From Paramesorhizobium deserti (GTDB lineage Bacteria > Pseudomonadota > Alphaproteobacteria > Rhizobiales > Rhizobiaceae), in contig NZ_LNTU01000001.1 of assembly GCF_001558695.1 (NCBI RefSeq), forward strand, positions 744,001 through 808,000: a stretch of 64,000 bases of DNA, read 5' to 3'. The notes below the pieces were generated by a model that saw nothing but the letters and a program-made list of their open reading frames with translations, did not search any database and was not told the origin of the DNA. The translations under genes and the position numbers were made by a program. Below, piece by piece: positions 45,986 through 56,226 of this stretch. The number at the start of each line of letters is the position of its first letter. Position 1 is the first letter of the stretch.

Positions 45986-47410
45986 TCAGGCTGCAACTTC
46001 ATGCCGGCGGAATGCCAGCGCTTCTGCTTTGTGGATGGCCGCGCCGGCAACGGCGTCGCCGATCACGACCATGACCGGGCCTGCGAGATCGTCGCGCTTC
46101 TCCAGCGCGGGCAGATCCTTCAGAAGGCCATGGAACATACGGCGATCCGGGCGGCTGGCATTCTCGACGACGGCGACCGCCGTGTCCTGATGGAGACCGG
46201 CGCTCATCAGCCGGGCGGCGACCGAGGCGGCGACGGAGCTGCCCATATAGACGGCGATGGTGGCGCCCGAAAGGGCAAGCCGCGCCCAATCCGGCAGGAT
46301 CTCGCCCGCCATATCGTGGCCGGTGGTGAAGACCAGCGAGGAGGCGACACCGCGCAACGTCAGCGGCAGCTCCATGTCGGCAGCGGCCGCGAAAGCCGAA
46401 GTGATGCCCGGCACGATCTCGAAGCCGATGCCGGCATCGCGGAGAGCGGCCATCTCCTCCCCTGCCCGGCCATAGACCAGGGGATCACCGGATTTGAGCC
46501 GCGCCACGCGCTTGCCCTCACCGGCGAGCTCCACGAGCAGCGCGTTGATCTCGTCCTGGCTCTTCGAGTGGCAGCCCTTGCGCTTGCCGACGGGGATGCG
46601 CTCGGCATCGCGGCGGCCCATGGCGATGATGGCTTCCGGAACCAGCGCGTCATGAACGATGACGTCGGCCTCCATCAGCACGCGATGGGCGCGAAGCGTC
46701 AGCAGGTCCTCAGCGCCGGGGCCGGCACCGACCAGCCAGACATAACCCTGCGGCGCGTGCTTCTCCTGAAGCAGTTTCTGCGCGGCGGCATGGGCAGTAG
46801 CCTGATCGCCGCGATCGACGCTGCGGGCCACTTCGCCGGAAAAGAACGAGCGCCAGAAGAGCCGGCGCGCCACGCCCCTGGGCAGGAATTTCTCGACGGC
46901 GGGACGATAGGCGTTGGCGAGCCGCGCGAGATCGCCGAGACGCGGCGAAAGCGCGGCATCGATGCTAGCGCGGATCATCTGGGTCAGCACCGGGCCAGTG
47001 CCTTCGGAACCAATGGCGATGGCGAGCGGGGCGCGATTGACGATAGCCGGGGTAAAGAAATCGCAAAGCACCGGGCGGTCGACGACATTGACGGGGATGC
47101 GCTGGCGGCGCGCCTCGGCGGCGATCGCCGTATCCGCCTCTTCCTCGCCGGTCGCCACGAAAACGAGTTTGGCGCTGGAGAGATGGGCTGGCGCAAAATC
47201 CTCGGCCACATGCTCCAGTCCCTGCTCGGCAATATATTTCGCCAGCGCCGGCTCCGGGCTCGGCGATACGACACGGATCACCGCGCTGGTCTGGCCCAGT
47301 AGACGCGCCTTGTTGAGCGCTTCCTCGCCATTGCCGACGACCACCGCCACTTCGTTCCGGATACGGAAGAAAGCGGGAAAAACCGACAGTGAGGCTGGAC
47401 CAAAAGCCAA
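45986..47410 (-). CDS. cysG: Siroheme synthase (fused dehydrogenase/ferrochelatase and methyltransferase)
   Basis: A 474-aa fusion making siroheme for CysI. N-terminal part (about 1-205): FRIRNEVAVVVGNGEEALNKARLL and NRAPLAIAIGSEGTGPVLT, the CysG/Met8 dehydrogenase-ferrochelatase. C-terminal part (about 215-470): uroporphyrinogen methyltransferase with VWLVGAGPGAEDLLTLRA, VARLKSGDPLVYGR and VYMGS. The start is a TTG at 47408-47410 with AAGGA nine bases before it; no ATG suits. Confidence 0.94.
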   Translation of the reverse strand: MAFGPASLSVFPAFFRIRNEVAVVVGNGEEALNKARLLGQTSAVIRVVSPSPEPALAKYIAEQGLEHVAEDFAPAHLSSAKLVFVATGEEEADTAIAAEARRQRIPVNVVDRPVLCDFFTPAIVNRAPLAIAIGSEGTGPVLTQMIRASIDAALSPRLGDLARLANAYRPAVEKFLPRGVARRLFWRSFFSGEVARSVDRGDQATAHAAAQKLLQEKHAPQGYVWLVGAGPGAEDLLTLRAHRVLMEADVIVHDALVPEAIIAMGRRDAERIPVGKRKGCHSKSQDEINALLVELAGEGKRVARLKSGDPLVYGRAGEEMAALRDAGIGFEIVPGITSAFAAAADMELPLTLRGVASSLVFTTGHDMAGEILPDWARLALSGATIAVYMGSSVAASVAARLMSAGLHQDTAVAVVENASRPDRRMFHGLLKDLPALEKRDDLAGPVMVVIGDAVAGAAIHKAEALAFRRHEVAA

Positions 47411-47555
47411 GGGACGATATCCTTTTCGATAGCGGTCCCGGATTATCAGGTATTTATCAAGGATTTATAAGGAACAGACTTGCGCCGGAACTTGCTCCGG
47501 AGCATCGTTTTTCCCAAAACGGCAAAAAGCAGGAACTTTCGTTCCCGATCAACCC

Positions 47556-47572
47556 GGTCAAAAGCTTTGACC
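47556..47572. promoter_or_regulatory. Palindrome in the cysG leader (candidate operator)
   Basis: GGTCAAA-AGC-TTTGACC: a perfect 7-bp dyad about 150 bases before the cysG start. On the minus strand it also supplies TTTGACC and TTGGCAAGG, possible -35 boxes. Two small hairpins follow toward cysG (GGAAC-TTTC-GTTCC at 47532-47545 and CCGGA-N6-TCCGG near 47488). A sulfur-responsive regulator is possible but not shown. Confidence 0.4.
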
Positions 47573-47645
47573 TTGCCAATCCCGCCTATGCGATGGATTG
47601 TTTATTCCACAAATCTTATAGGATTTAAGCTTCGATGCAAGTCTT

Positions 47646-48017
47646 TTATCGGAATGCCGTGAAGGCGGCGGGCACGTGCAGCGGCCAGCGCCACGGCAGG
47701 ACCGCGACGATATCGAAGCGCAGGGACAGTCCCGCCCGGTCGGGCTGGCGCGCCAGCCAGAGATCGGCGGCAGCCTCGATCCGGCGCATGGAGGCGTGGT
47801 TGACCGCCTCCATGGCGGCCTCCAGAGACGAGCGGGCCTTGACCTCGACGATGAGGATCAGATCACCACGCCGGGCGATCAGATCGATCTCGCCGAGCCG
47901 CGTCTTGTAGCGGCGCGCGACGATGCGGAAGCCTTTCAGCATCAGGGCGAACGAGGCCAGCCGCTCCGCCGAATGGCCGCGAAAGAACGCCTTGCGCCTC
48001 TTCTCAAGCGCTGTCAT
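47646..48017 (-). CDS. yraN: YraN family (UPF0102) nuclease-like protein
   Basis: A 123-aa protein with a restriction-endonuclease-like fold. The catalytic-type motif [21 protein letters not shown] (Asp, Glu-x-Lys) near residues 42-62 is intact. Function not established. It overlaps rsmI by four bases, the standard arrangement. Confidence 0.92.
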   Translation of the reverse strand: MTALEKRRKAFFRGHSAERLASFALMLKGFRIVARRYKTRLGEIDLIARRGDLILIVEVKARSSLEAAMEAVNHASMRRIEAAADLWLARQPDRAGLSLRFDIVAVLPWRWPLHVPAAFTAFR

Positions 48018-48922
48018 CCCCGCCCGGCCTTGAGCTCGATTAGGCGCTGGTAGAGCGCGCCCTTCTGTCCACCGGTCATGCGTGCGGCCTCGCCCGCCGC
48101 CTTCGACGGCGACATCTCGGCTGAAAGCGACAGGAGCAATTGGTCTATATCGTCGGCGCTCGTTGGGGCCTGCGCCTCTTGCGGAGGGCCGACGAGGAGA
48201 ACCACCTCGCCGCGCAGCCGGTCCTCGCCGTCGAACTGGCTGGCCAGCTCCCCGAGCGACGCGGTCACCACCGTCTCATAGGCCTTGGTCAGCTCGCGGC
48301 AGAGCGCGCCCTGGCGGCTCTCGCCGAAGACCGCCGCCATCTCGGCGAGCGTCGCGGCGGTGCGATTGGGGGATTCGAAGAAGACGAGCGTTGCGTCAAT
48401 CCGGGCCAGCGTCTCAAGCCTCGTACGGCGCTGCCCCTGTTTCGACGGCAGGAAGCCTGCGAAGAGAAAACTATCGGTCGGCAGGCCCGATGCGGTCAAC
48501 GCCGCCAGCACGGCGGAAGCGCCCGGAACGGGTATGACGCGGATGCCCGCCGCCCTCGCCTCGCCCACCAGCCGGTAGCCCGGATCGGATACGAGCGGCG
48601 TTCCCGCATCAGAGACGAGCGCGACGCTCCTGCCCTCTTTCAACGCCGCGATCAGCTTCGGCCCCGCCTCCGCCGCATTGTGCTCGTGATAGGCTACGGG
48701 CCGCCTGGCGATGCCGAAACGGTCGAGCAGGACGCGGGTGACGCGCGTATCCTCGCAGGCAAGGATATCGGCGCCAGCCAGGATTTCGAGGCCGCGGATG
48801 GTCATGTCGCCGAGATTGCCGATCGGCGTGGCGACAATATAGAGCGCGGGCTCGAGCGGACGGGCATGGAACCGCGCCTGGCCGATGATGTATTCTCGCG
48901 ATGAGGCGTCGGGGGTGGTCAA
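48014..48922 (-). CDS. rsmI: 16S rRNA (cytidine-1402-2'-O)-methyltransferase
   Basis: A 302-aa SAM-dependent enzyme of the tetrapyrrole-methylase fold that methylates C1402 of 16S rRNA. Motifs: [56 protein letters not shown]. The start is TTG 48922: there is an in-frame stop four codons upstream, AGGAA is nine bases away, and the next Met is inside the conserved core. Confidence 0.95.
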   Translation of the reverse strand: MTTPDASSREYIIGQARFHARPLEPALYIVATPIGNLGDMTIRGLEILAGADILACEDTRVTRVLLDRFGIARRPVAYHEHNAAEAGPKLIAALKEGRSVALVSDAGTPLVSDPGYRLVGEARAAGIRVIPVPGASAVLAALTASGLPTDSFLFAGFLPSKQGQRRTRLETLARIDATLVFFESPNRTAATLAEMAAVFGESRQGALCRELTKAYETVVTASLGELASQFDGEDRLRGEVVLLVGPPQEAQAPTSADDIDQLLLSLSAEMSPSKAAGEAARMTGGQKGALYQRLIELKAGRG

Positions 48923-48964
48923 AGAGAGCGGTTCCTACCGGTTCTTGTTTAAGTGCTGTTGCAA

Positions 48965-49124
48965 CACCCCCCTCTGGCCTGCCTGATATCTCCCCCACAA
49001 GGGGGAGATTACGCCCTCATAACGTTCGGCACCCAACCGCAAGCGTTGCAGAACGAGCACCGAAGGTTGTGTCAGCCAATCTCCCCCCTTGTGGGGGAGA
49101 TGCCCGGCAGGGCAGAGGGGGGTG
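48965..49124. repeat. GC-rich inverted repeat element, copy A
   Basis: About 45-base arms at 48965-49010 and 49078-49124: CACCCCCCTCTGGCCTGCC with ATCTCCCCCACAAGGGGGAGAT, and its inverse. Each arm has an inner hairpin. A close relative is at 58554-58712, and half an arm is at 725-755. The centre (49011-49077) differs between copies. Confidence 0.85.
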
Positions 49125-49171
49125 AGCGACGTTTGCTACCCTATGCTGCAAACTGTCCGCTGCAAAGTAAC

Positions 49172-50362
49172 TCACGCCGCCAAATCCGCAACCACCGCAT
49201 CCAGCAGCAATGCCCCATCCGGCGTGGCGCGGATACGGGCACCGCCCATCGGCTCGATCAGACGCTGGCCGATCAGGCTTTCGAGCCTGCCATGGTCAAT
49301 ATCGTGACCGGTCAGGCGGCGATAGCGGGCGAGATCGATACCTTCGGTAAGCCGCAGGCCCATCATCAGGAACTCGTCGCCTTCCTGTTCACCCGTCAGA
49401 TATTCCTCATCAACGACGCCATGCCCCTGCCGCTCAGCCTTCTCCAGCCAGGTTTCGGGGTGGCGCTCGGTCATGGTGACGGTGCGGACGCCGTTTTCGA
49501 CGAAACGGCCATGTGCGCCCGGCCCGATGCCGACATATTCGCCATAGCGCCAGTAGACGAGATTGTGCCTGGATTCCGCGCCCGGCGCGGCGTGATTGGA
49601 TATCTCATAGGCCGGAAGGCCGTGGCTTCCCGTCACATTCTGCGTCTCTTTATAAAGCGCGGCGGCATGGTCCCCATCCGGCGTGACGAGCTTGCCTGCC
49701 TTCCAGAGATTATAGAATGGCGTGCCTTCCTCAATGGTGAGTTGGTAGAGCGACAGGTGGTCGGCGGCGAGCGCGATGGCCTGTTCCAGCTCCGCACGCC
49801 ATTCAGCTATCGACTGGTCCGGGCGGGCATAGATCAAATCGAAGGAAAGACGGGGGAAGATCTCCCGCGCCAGCCCGATCGCCCTCAGCGCCTCCTCGAC
49901 ATTGTGCAGCCGCCCGAGCCTTTTCAGGTCCCGGTCGTTCAATGCCTGCACGCCGAGCGAGACGCGGTTGACGCCCGCCGCGCGATAGCCGCGGAAGCGC
50001 TCCGCCTCGACGCTCGACGGGTTGGCTTCCAGCGTTATCTCCACGCCTTCGGCGACGCTCCAGTTGGCGGCAATCTCGTCGAGCAGCCGCTCAACGGTAG
50101 CAGGCTGCATCAGCGACGGCGTGCCGCCGCCCAAAAAGATGCTGGTGACGACGCGGGGACCTGTTCGCTGCCGTATCGTGCGCATCTCCTGCGCGAAAGC
50201 CTCGGCAAAGCGCGCCTGGTCGACCGGTTGATGGCGGACATGGCTGTTGAAATCGCAATAGGGGCACTTGGCTGCGCAAAACGGCCAATGGACATAGACG
50301 CCGAAAGCGTTCTCGCCTTCAGCCGCGCCATGAACCCTTAGTGGCCGCGTCACATATCCCAT
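49172..50362 (-). CDS. hemW: HemW-type radical SAM protein (heme chaperone)
   Basis: A 396-aa radical SAM enzyme related to oxygen-independent coproporphyrinogen oxidase. The cluster motif is CAAKCPYCDF (C-x3-C-x2-C) near residues 29-38, then SIFLGGGTPSL, EITLEANPSS, RVSLGVQ and FDLIYARPDQ. The N-terminal extra Cys that marks true HemN is not evident and the C-terminal domain is of the HemW sort. Six bases after rdgB. Confidence 0.93.
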   Translation of the reverse strand: MGYVTRPLRVHGAAEGENAFGVYVHWPFCAAKCPYCDFNSHVRHQPVDQARFAEAFAQEMRTIRQRTGPRVVTSIFLGGGTPSLMQPATVERLLDEIAANWSVAEGVEITLEANPSSVEAERFRGYRAAGVNRVSLGVQALNDRDLKRLGRLHNVEEALRAIGLAREIFPRLSFDLIYARPDQSIAEWRAELEQAIALAADHLSLYQLTIEEGTPFYNLWKAGKLVTPDGDHAAALYKETQNVTGSHGLPAYEISNHAAPGAESRHNLVYWRYGEYVGIGPGAHGRFVENGVRTVTMTERHPETWLEKAERQGHGVVDEEYLTGEQEGDEFLMMGLRLTEGIDLARYRRLTGHDIDHGRLESLIGQRLIEPMGGARIRATPDGALLLDAVVADLAA

Positions 50363-50368
50363 ATCAGA

Positions 50369-51016
50369 TCACTTAATGCCGAGCGCATCACGGGCAAAGA
50401 GCCGGAAAGCCCTGGCGCGGTGCGAAAGCGCCTCGTCCATACCCGGTTTCCAGCCGTGCTTTTCCTCGGCTTCCATTTCGCCGAAGGTCCTCTGATGGCC
50501 GTCGGGCAGGAAAATCGGATCGTAGCCGAAGCCCCTCTCGCCGCGCGGCGGCCAAACGATCCCGCCTTCGACCTCACCGCGATAGAAATCCGTGTGCCCA
50601 TCCGGCCAGGCGATGCAGATGACCGAGACGAAACGGGCGCCGCGCTTCTCCGCCGTCAGCGCGCCCTTCTCCTGCAAGGCATCCTCGACCTTGCGCATGC
50701 CGTGGAGGAAATCGCGCGTGCCGTCGGGCAGCTCCGCCCAGTTGGCGGTATAGACGCCCGGCGCGCCACCGAGCGCATCGACGGCGAGGCCGGAATCATC
50801 GGACAAAGCCGGCAGGCCGGTCGCCTTCGCCGCGGCCAGCGCCTTGATGGCGGCGTTCTCCTCAAAGGTCGTGCCCGTCTCGTCCGGCTCCGGCAGGCCC
50901 AGCGCGGCGGCAGACTGGATCTCGAAGCCGAACGGGCCGATCAGATCATCGATCTCACGCAACTTGCCCTTGTTGTGGGTTGCGACGATCAAGCGGCCTT
51001 TTTCGAGTTTTCTCAT
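50369..51016 (-). CDS. rdgB: dITP/XTP pyrophosphatase
   Basis: A 215-aa house-cleaning enzyme hydrolysing dITP and XTP to monophosphates. [16 protein letters not shown] at the N-terminus, [28 protein letters not shown] (metal site), and [12 protein letters not shown] with SHRARAF near the end. ATG 51016 overlaps the preceding VOC stop by four bases; longer frames run into that gene. Confidence 0.96.
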   Translation of the reverse strand: MRKLEKGRLIVATHNKGKLREIDDLIGPFGFEIQSAAALGLPEPDETGTTFEENAAIKALAAAKATGLPALSDDSGLAVDALGGAPGVYTANWAELPDGTRDFLHGMRKVEDALQEKGALTAEKRGARFVSVICIAWPDGHTDFYRGEVEGGIVWPPRGERGFGYDPIFLPDGHQRTFGEMEAEEKHGWKPGMDEALSHRARAFRLFARDALGIK

Positions 51017-51429
51017 TCTACATTCCATAGTTTCGGTTCGGCGAATTCCAGCGAATTGCCGGAGGGATCGCGGAAATAGATCGACCGAGCGCCATTGGGC
51101 CAATCGAATTCGCTTTCGATCTCCAGGCCATGGGCTTCAAGATGCGCCTTCCACTCGGCAATCTCGGCGCGGCTGGCACGGAAGCAGAGATGGCCCGGCC
51201 CTTTGGCGCCATGGGCGGGGACAGGCAGCTTGCCAGGCGCGGCAGGCCTGATGGTCTCGTCTGCGTCAAACAGGATCACCACGCCGGGGCCGCAACGGAA
51301 GAAGGCGGCGCGATGATCGGCATGGCCCGTCGGCTCCAGCCCGAGCACGTCGCGGTAGAAGGCGACCGCGCGCGGCAGATCGGTGACGTAAAGCGCCGAT
51401 TCCAGAACGGCGATGGGCTGTAGCTTCAC
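51013..51429 (-). CDS. VOC (glyoxalase/bleomycin resistance) family protein
   Basis: A 138-aa vicinal-oxygen-chelate protein with paired modules: [22 protein letters not shown] and [23 protein letters not shown], ending [17 protein letters not shown]. The metal-ligand positions are H (GHLCF) and E (LEFAEP), while the first-module His is replaced. Substrate unknown. It is translationally coupled to rdgB. Confidence 0.88.
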   Translation of the reverse strand: MKLQPIAVLESALYVTDLPRAVAFYRDVLGLEPTGHADHRAAFFRCGPGVVILFDADETIRPAAPGKLPVPAHGAKGPGHLCFRASRAEIAEWKAHLEAHGLEIESEFDWPNGARSIYFRDPSGNSLEFAEPKLWNVE

Positions 51430-51462
51430 GACCGATCCCCTTCTGCCCCGTGGTTCGACGTT

Positions 51463-52179
51463 TCAGGCAACGGCCATCTTCTGCAACGAGACCAGCCGGT
51501 TGACGCCGCCGCGCGCCAGCGCCATCAGCGAGGCGAATTCCTCTTCCGAGAAAGGCACACCCTCGGCAGTGCCTTGGATCTCGACGATGCCACCCTTGCC
51601 GGTCATGACGAAATTGGCGTCGGTGCCCGCGGTCGAGTCCTCAGCATAATCGAGGTCGATGACGGGCGTGCCCTCCCAAATGCCGCAGGAGATGGCGGCG
51701 ACATGGTCCTTCAGCACCTTGTCGAGCTTGACCATCTGGCGGGCCTCCATCCAGCGCAGGCACTCGTGCAGCGCCACCCAGCCGCCGGTGATCGCAGCGG
51801 TGCGGGTGCCGCCATCGGCCTGGATGACGTCGCAATCAACGGTGATCTGCTGCTCGCCCAGCGCCTGGAGATCGACGACGGCGCGCAAGCTACGGCCGAT
51901 CAGGCGTTGAATCTCGAGTGTACGTCCGCCCTGCTTGCCGACGGAAGCCTCGCGGCGCATGCGATCGCCGGTCGAGCGCGGCAGCATGCCATATTCCGCT
52001 GTCACCCAGCCCTTGCCCGAGTTTCGCATCCAGCCCGGCACCTTCTCCTCCAGGCTTGCGGTACACAGCACCTGCGTGTCGCCGAACTTGACCAGGCAGG
52101 AGCCCTCGGCATGTTTGGAAACGCCGCGCTCGAAGGAGACGGCGCGCATTTCGTCTGCGGCACGCTTGGATGGACGCAT
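51463..52179 (-). CDS. rph: Ribonuclease PH
   Basis: A 238-aa phosphorolytic 3'-5' exoribonuclease trimming tRNA ends. [62 protein letters not shown] and [17 protein letters not shown] are all present. GAGG lies before ATG 52179. It is divergent from hrcA across 175 bases. Confidence 0.97.
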   Translation of the reverse strand: MRPSKRAADEMRAVSFERGVSKHAEGSCLVKFGDTQVLCTASLEEKVPGWMRNSGKGWVTAEYGMLPRSTGDRMRREASVGKQGGRTLEIQRLIGRSLRAVVDLQALGEQQITVDCDVIQADGGTRTAAITGGWVALHECLRWMEARQMVKLDKVLKDHVAAISCGIWEGTPVIDLDYAEDSTAGTDANFVMTGKGGIVEIQGTAEGVPFSEEEFASLMALARGGVNRLVSLQKMAVA

Positions 52180-52354
52180 GGATGAACCTCGATTCCGTTA
52201 CTTGGGCAGGCGTTTTAGGCCGCAAACGCGCAAATAGAAAGCAGATTTGACCGCTTTACCCGTGTTTGCGGGTTTCAGAGCACTTTGATCCCCGAAAAGA
52301 CCGGCATATATTCATATTCGATCCCCTCATGGGCAATGGAGTCGTGCAACTGAT

Positions 52355-53425
52355 ATGATGAAAGCAGCAGTTCCCGAAACGTTCGGCACGCTGGATCAGC
52401 GCTCGCGCGACATCTTCCGGCGCATCGTCGAAAGCTATCTCGGCGATGGTGAGCCGGTCGGGTCGCGCAATCTCTCGCGCATCCTGCCGCTGGCGCTTTC
52501 GCCAGCCACGATCCGCAATGTGATGAGCGATCTGGAGCAGCTCGGCCTGATCTATGCGCCGCATGTCTCGGCAGGCCGCCTGCCCACGCAGATGGGCCTG
52601 CGCTTCTTCGTCGACGCCTTTCTGGAAATCGGCGACCTTCCGCCGGAAGAGCGCAAATCGATCGAGGCCCAGGTGCGCGCCGCCGGCAGCGGCCATTCCG
52701 TCGAAAACGTGCTAACCGAGGCGAGCCAGATCCTTTCCGGCCTGTCGCGCGGCGCAGGGCTGGTGCTGGCCACCAAGGTGGAAGGCGCGCTGAAGCATAT
52801 CGAATTCGTGCGGCTCGAGCCGACGCGGGCGCTGGCGGTTCTGGTGACCCAGAGCGGCGATGTGGAAAACCGCGTCATCGACCTGCCGCCGGGCGTGACA
52901 GCCTCGCAGCTGATCGAAGCATCGAATTTCCTCAACGCGCATATCCAGGGGCGCACGCTTTCGGAAGCGCGCAGCGAACTGGCGCGGCTAAAGGAGGAAA
53001 CGAAGCAGGCGCTCGATCAACTGTCGCAGCATCTGGTTGAAGAGGGGCTCGCCATCTGGAGCGGCGGCGGCAACGACCAGCCGACCCGGCTGATCGTGCG
53101 CGGGCGCGCCAATCTTCTCGAAAACATCCACGCGCAGGACGACATCGAAAGGCTCCGGCATCTTTTCGACGATCTGGAGACCAAGGAAGGGATGATCCAG
53201 CTCCTGGAACTCGCCGAAGCAGGATCCGGCGTGCGCATCTTCATCGGCTCGGAAAACAAGCTTTTCTCGCTTTCCGGGTCGTCTCTCGTGGTCGCGCCTT
53301 ATCGCGATGCGGAGCAGCGTATAGTGGGTGCTTTGGGCGTCATCGGCCCGACGCGGCTCAACTATGCGCGTATCGTGCCGATGGTCGATTATACTGCGCA
53401 ACTCGTCTCCAAGCTCTTGCGGTGA
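52355..53425 (+). CDS. hrcA: Heat-inducible transcription repressor
   Basis: A 356-aa repressor that binds CIRCE elements. N-terminal winged helix: [32 protein letters not shown] and [18 protein letters not shown]; then [18 protein letters not shown], and a C-terminal GAF-like dimer domain with [10 protein letters not shown] and [21 protein letters not shown]. Two adjacent ATGs (52355, 52358) can serve. No CIRCE sequence precedes it here; the target, usually groESL, lies elsewhere. Confidence 0.97.
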   Translation: MMKAAVPETFGTLDQRSRDIFRRIVESYLGDGEPVGSRNLSRILPLALSPATIRNVMSDLEQLGLIYAPHVSAGRLPTQMGLRFFVDAFLEIGDLPPEERKSIEAQVRAAGSGHSVENVLTEASQILSGLSRGAGLVLATKVEGALKHIEFVRLEPTRALAVLVTQSGDVENRVIDLPPGVTASQLIEASNFLNAHIQGRTLSEARSELARLKEETKQALDQLSQHLVEEGLAIWSGGGNDQPTRLIVRGRANLLENIHAQDDIERLRHLFDDLETKEGMIQLLELAEAGSGVRIFIGSENKLFSLSGSSLVVAPYRDAEQRIVGALGVIGPTRLNYARIVPMVDYTAQLVSKLLR

Positions 53426-53510
53426 GCAGCTTTTCCTTCACATGCACTTGATTTTCCGTGTCTAAAGCTCGATATCCGGCCCAACCCACGATTCAAGACG
53501 GAAGACGAGA

Positions 53511-54209
53511 ATGGCTGAAGAAAAAAACCCCGGCGAGACGCCCGATCTTGACCAGCGCGACATCAACAACCCCAGGGACAGGGAGGCGCTGAAGCGCGCC
53601 GCCGACGATTTCCTGAAAAGCCGCAAGGCCGAGGCGCAGGCAGAAATAGCCGAAGACGAGGGCGCCGAAGATCCCGTGGCAGCGCTTCAGTCCGAGAACG
53701 GCGAGCTAAAGGACCAGCTCCTGCGGCTTGCAGCGGAGATGGAAAACCTGCGCAAGCGCACCGCCCGCGACGTGCATGACGCCAAGACCTATTCGGTCGC
53801 CAATTTCGCGCGCGACATGCTTGCGGTCTCCGACAATCTGCGACGCGCCCTCGACGCCATCCCCGCGGATGCAGTCGAAAAGGGCGATGCCGGTCTCAAG
53901 GCGCTTGCCGAAGGCGTGGAGATGACGGAACGCGCCATGCTTTCCACGCTCGAACGCCACGGCGTGAAGAAGATCGAGCCGGAGGGCCAGAAATTCGACC
54001 CGCATTTCCATCAGGCGATGTTCGAAATCCCCAATACGGAAGTACCGAACAACACCGTGCTGCAGGTGGTGCAGGCCGGCTTCGTCATCGGCGATCGCGT
54101 TCTGCGCCCGGCGCTCGTCGGCGTATCGCGCGGCGGACCGAAGCAGCCGGCGGCGGAAGCAGCCGCAGAGCCCGGCCCGGCAAATCCACAGGCCGAAGGC
54201 GACGCCTGA
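53511..54209 (+). CDS. grpE: Nucleotide exchange factor for DnaK
   Basis: A 232-aa protein: acidic N-terminus, long coiled coil (about 60-110, [35 protein letters not shown]), then the beta domain ending [14 protein letters not shown] and [22 protein letters not shown] low-complexity Ala/Glu/Pro tail follows. It lies 85 bases after hrcA. CTTGAT and CGATAT in the gap are weak heat-shock promoter look-alikes. Confidence 0.97.
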   Translation: MAEEKNPGETPDLDQRDINNPRDREALKRAADDFLKSRKAEAQAEIAEDEGAEDPVAALQSENGELKDQLLRLAAEMENLRKRTARDVHDAKTYSVANFARDMLAVSDNLRRALDAIPADAVEKGDAGLKALAEGVEMTERAMLSTLERHGVKKIEPEGQKFDPHFHQAMFEIPNTEVPNNTVLQVVQAGFVIGDRVLRPALVGVSRGGPKQPAAEAAAEPGPANPQAEGDA

Positions 54210-54264
54210 TCCTTTCAGACACTGCCAAATATTCTCCAAACTAAAAAGGCCGGGGCGGAGAAGC

Positions 54265-55287
54265 TTAAAGCCCGTACCCCTCCACCCCGGCGGTTTGCAT
54301 GAGCCCGCTCTGCTCGGCAATATCGCGCAGGCTCGCTTGCGGGCGCGGGCCCATCTGCTGAATGATGATGCCGGCTGCCAGCGAACCGAGGCGGGCGCAA
54401 TCCTCGAGCGAAAAGTCATGGGTGTAGCCATAGAGGAAGCCGGAGGCGTAGAGATCTCCGGCGCCCGTGCTGTCGACCAGCTCGCGCAGTTCGATCGCCG
54501 GAACGGCAACGGTTTCCTCGCGGGTGACGATGATCGAGCCTTTTTCCGAGCGCGTGACGGCAGCGAGCCGGCAATCCTCACGGATCGCCTCAAGCCCCAC
54601 TTCCAATGATTCCGTCTGGTAGAGCGATTTCAGCTCCGCTTCGTTGGCGAAGACGATATCGACGGTGCCCGACTTCATCAGATCGAGAAACTCCTCGCGG
54701 TAGCGGTCGACGCAGAAGGGATCGGAAAGCGTCATCGCCACCTGGCGTCCATGCTCATGCGCGATCTTGGCGGAGAGCCTGATCGCCTCCTTGGCCCGCG
54801 GCGGATCCCAGAGATAGCCCTCGAAATAGACGACCTTGGCGTTCGCCACCTTGGAGCTTTCGACATCCTCAGGACCGAGCTCGATACAGGCGCCGAGATA
54901 GGTGTTCATCGAGCGCTCGCCATCGGGCGTCACGAAGATCATCGAGCGGGCGGTCGGCGCGCCATCTTCCAGCGGGCGGGTATCGAAGGCCACACCCTGG
55001 GCGCGAATGTCATGCGTGAAGATGCGGCCGAGATAATCGGCCGCCACCTTGCCGAAATAGGCGGCCTGGCCGCCGAGGCTGGCGACGCCCGCCGCCGTGT
55101 TGCCGGCGCTGCCGCCCGACATCTCCACCGCCGGCCCCATGCGCTCGTAAAGCAGCTCCGCACGCTCGGCATCGATCAGGTTCATCGCTCCCTTGATGAT
55201 GGCATTGTTCACCAGAAAGGCATCATCGGTGCGTGCAAGGATATCGACAATCGCATTGCCAATGCACAGTACATCGAATTTTGTCAT
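54265..55287 (-). CDS. PfkB-family kinase, probable adenosine kinase
   Basis: A 340-aa ribokinase-fold kinase. FDVLCIGNAIVDILAR at the N-terminus, MSGGSAGNTAAGVASLGGQAAYFGKV, NTYLGACIEL, and the anion-hole motif DSTGAGDLYASGFLYG. It is most like bacterial adenosine kinase-type PfkB members, but the sugar or nucleoside accepted is not certain. ATG 55287 is at the family start; no strong ribosome site is seen. Convergent with grpE. Confidence 0.88.
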   Translation of the reverse strand: MTKFDVLCIGNAIVDILARTDDAFLVNNAIIKGAMNLIDAERAELLYERMGPAVEMSGGSAGNTAAGVASLGGQAAYFGKVAADYLGRIFTHDIRAQGVAFDTRPLEDGAPTARSMIFVTPDGERSMNTYLGACIELGPEDVESSKVANAKVVYFEGYLWDPPRAKEAIRLSAKIAHEHGRQVAMTLSDPFCVDRYREEFLDLMKSGTVDIVFANEAELKSLYQTESLEVGLEAIREDCRLAAVTRSEKGSIIVTREETVAVPAIELRELVDSTGAGDLYASGFLYGYTHDFSLEDCARLGSLAAGIIIQQMGPRPQASLRDIAEQSGLMQTAGVEGYGL

Positions 55288-55499
55288 GGAGGATTCAGCA
55301 ACCTTGAATAGTTGACGATAGCGACATGAGCCCCGGCACAACCCGAAAGGACATTGCACTATCGGGTGTAACGTTTTGCGGCGTTCTTGGCTAGCCGGGT
55401 CATGGCCTAATCCTATGTTGCGGCCCTTGACCTTTTGCAATCTATCCGGACTTCCTATGTCTTGAGGCGCGATATGCGCACCGCGAGAAAGGAACACCG

Positions 55500-56222
55500 A
55501 TGATCTTCGATGCCGCCAGGGCCGCCCTGCAGCGCCTGTTCACACCGGAATTCCGATCGGTGCTGTGGAAATCGCTCGGCGCGACGCTTCTCGTCCTGGT
55601 CATCCTGTGGGTGGCCCTGCGCAAGCTCTTCATGACAATGGCCTGGCCCTATCTCGACCAGATGCTGCCGGGCCTGCCGCAATGGGCGGGCTGGCTCGGA
55701 ACCGTGGCGGCAATCTTCGCCAGTCTCGGGCTGGCGCTGGGGCTGGCACTGCTGATCGCGCCTGTCACGGCCGTTATCGCGGGTCTTTTCCTCGACGACG
55801 CGGCGGAAGTCATCGAGCGGGAGGATTATCCTGCCGACCCGTCGGGCAAGGCGCTGCCGATCATGCGGTCGCTCATCCTTTCGCTGAAATTTCTCGGCGT
55901 CGTGATCCTCGGCAACATTATCGCGCTGTTCCTGCTCCTGGTGCCCGGCATCAATCTCATCGCCTTCTTCGTGGTGAACGGCTATCTGCTCGGGCGGGAA
56001 TATTTCGAGTTCGCCGCCATGCGCTTCCGCCCGGAAGAGGATGCGAAATTGCTGCGCTCCAAGCACGCCGTCACGGTGTTCCTGGCGGGGCTGGTGATCG
56101 CGGCGTTCCTCGCCATTCCCATTGTCAACCTGCTGACCCCGCTTTTCGCCGCCGCGATGATGGTGCATCTGCACAAGGCGATCAGCCGGAAGGACCCGGT
56201 TCCAGCATCCGCAGCAGCATGA
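55500..56222 (+). CDS. CysZ/EI24-family membrane protein
   Basis: A 240-aa protein with four to six membrane helices (near 25-42, 66-96, 130-160 and 196-222) and the EI24/CysZ loop NGYLLGREYFEFAAMRF. E. coli CysZ conducts sulfate; here that role is plausible but unproven. AAGGA precedes the ATG. Convergent with nth (four bases between stops). Confidence 0.87.
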   Translation: MIFDAARAALQRLFTPEFRSVLWKSLGATLLVLVILWVALRKLFMTMAWPYLDQMLPGLPQWAGWLGTVAAIFASLGLALGLALLIAPVTAVIAGLFLDDAAEVIEREDYPADPSGKALPIMRSLILSLKFLGVVILGNIIALFLLLVPGINLIAFFVVNGYLLGREYFEFAAMRFRPEEDAKLLRSKHAVTVFLAGLVIAAFLAIPIVNLLTPLFAAAMMVHLHKAISRKDPVPASAAA

Positions 56223-56226
56223 TCCG

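Noticed and set aside
47488-47520. GGAAC...CGTT general-stress promoter before cysG
   Set aside because: The spacer is about 14 bases, shorter than the 16-17 required.
48965-49124. CRISPR-like repeats
   Set aside because: These are inverted, not direct, repeats with only two copies far apart; no spacers and no cas genes.
52180-52354. CIRCE element search before hrcA
   Set aside because: No TTAGCACTC-N9-GAGTGCTAA-like dyad found here; GAGCACTTTG is only a partial look-alike.
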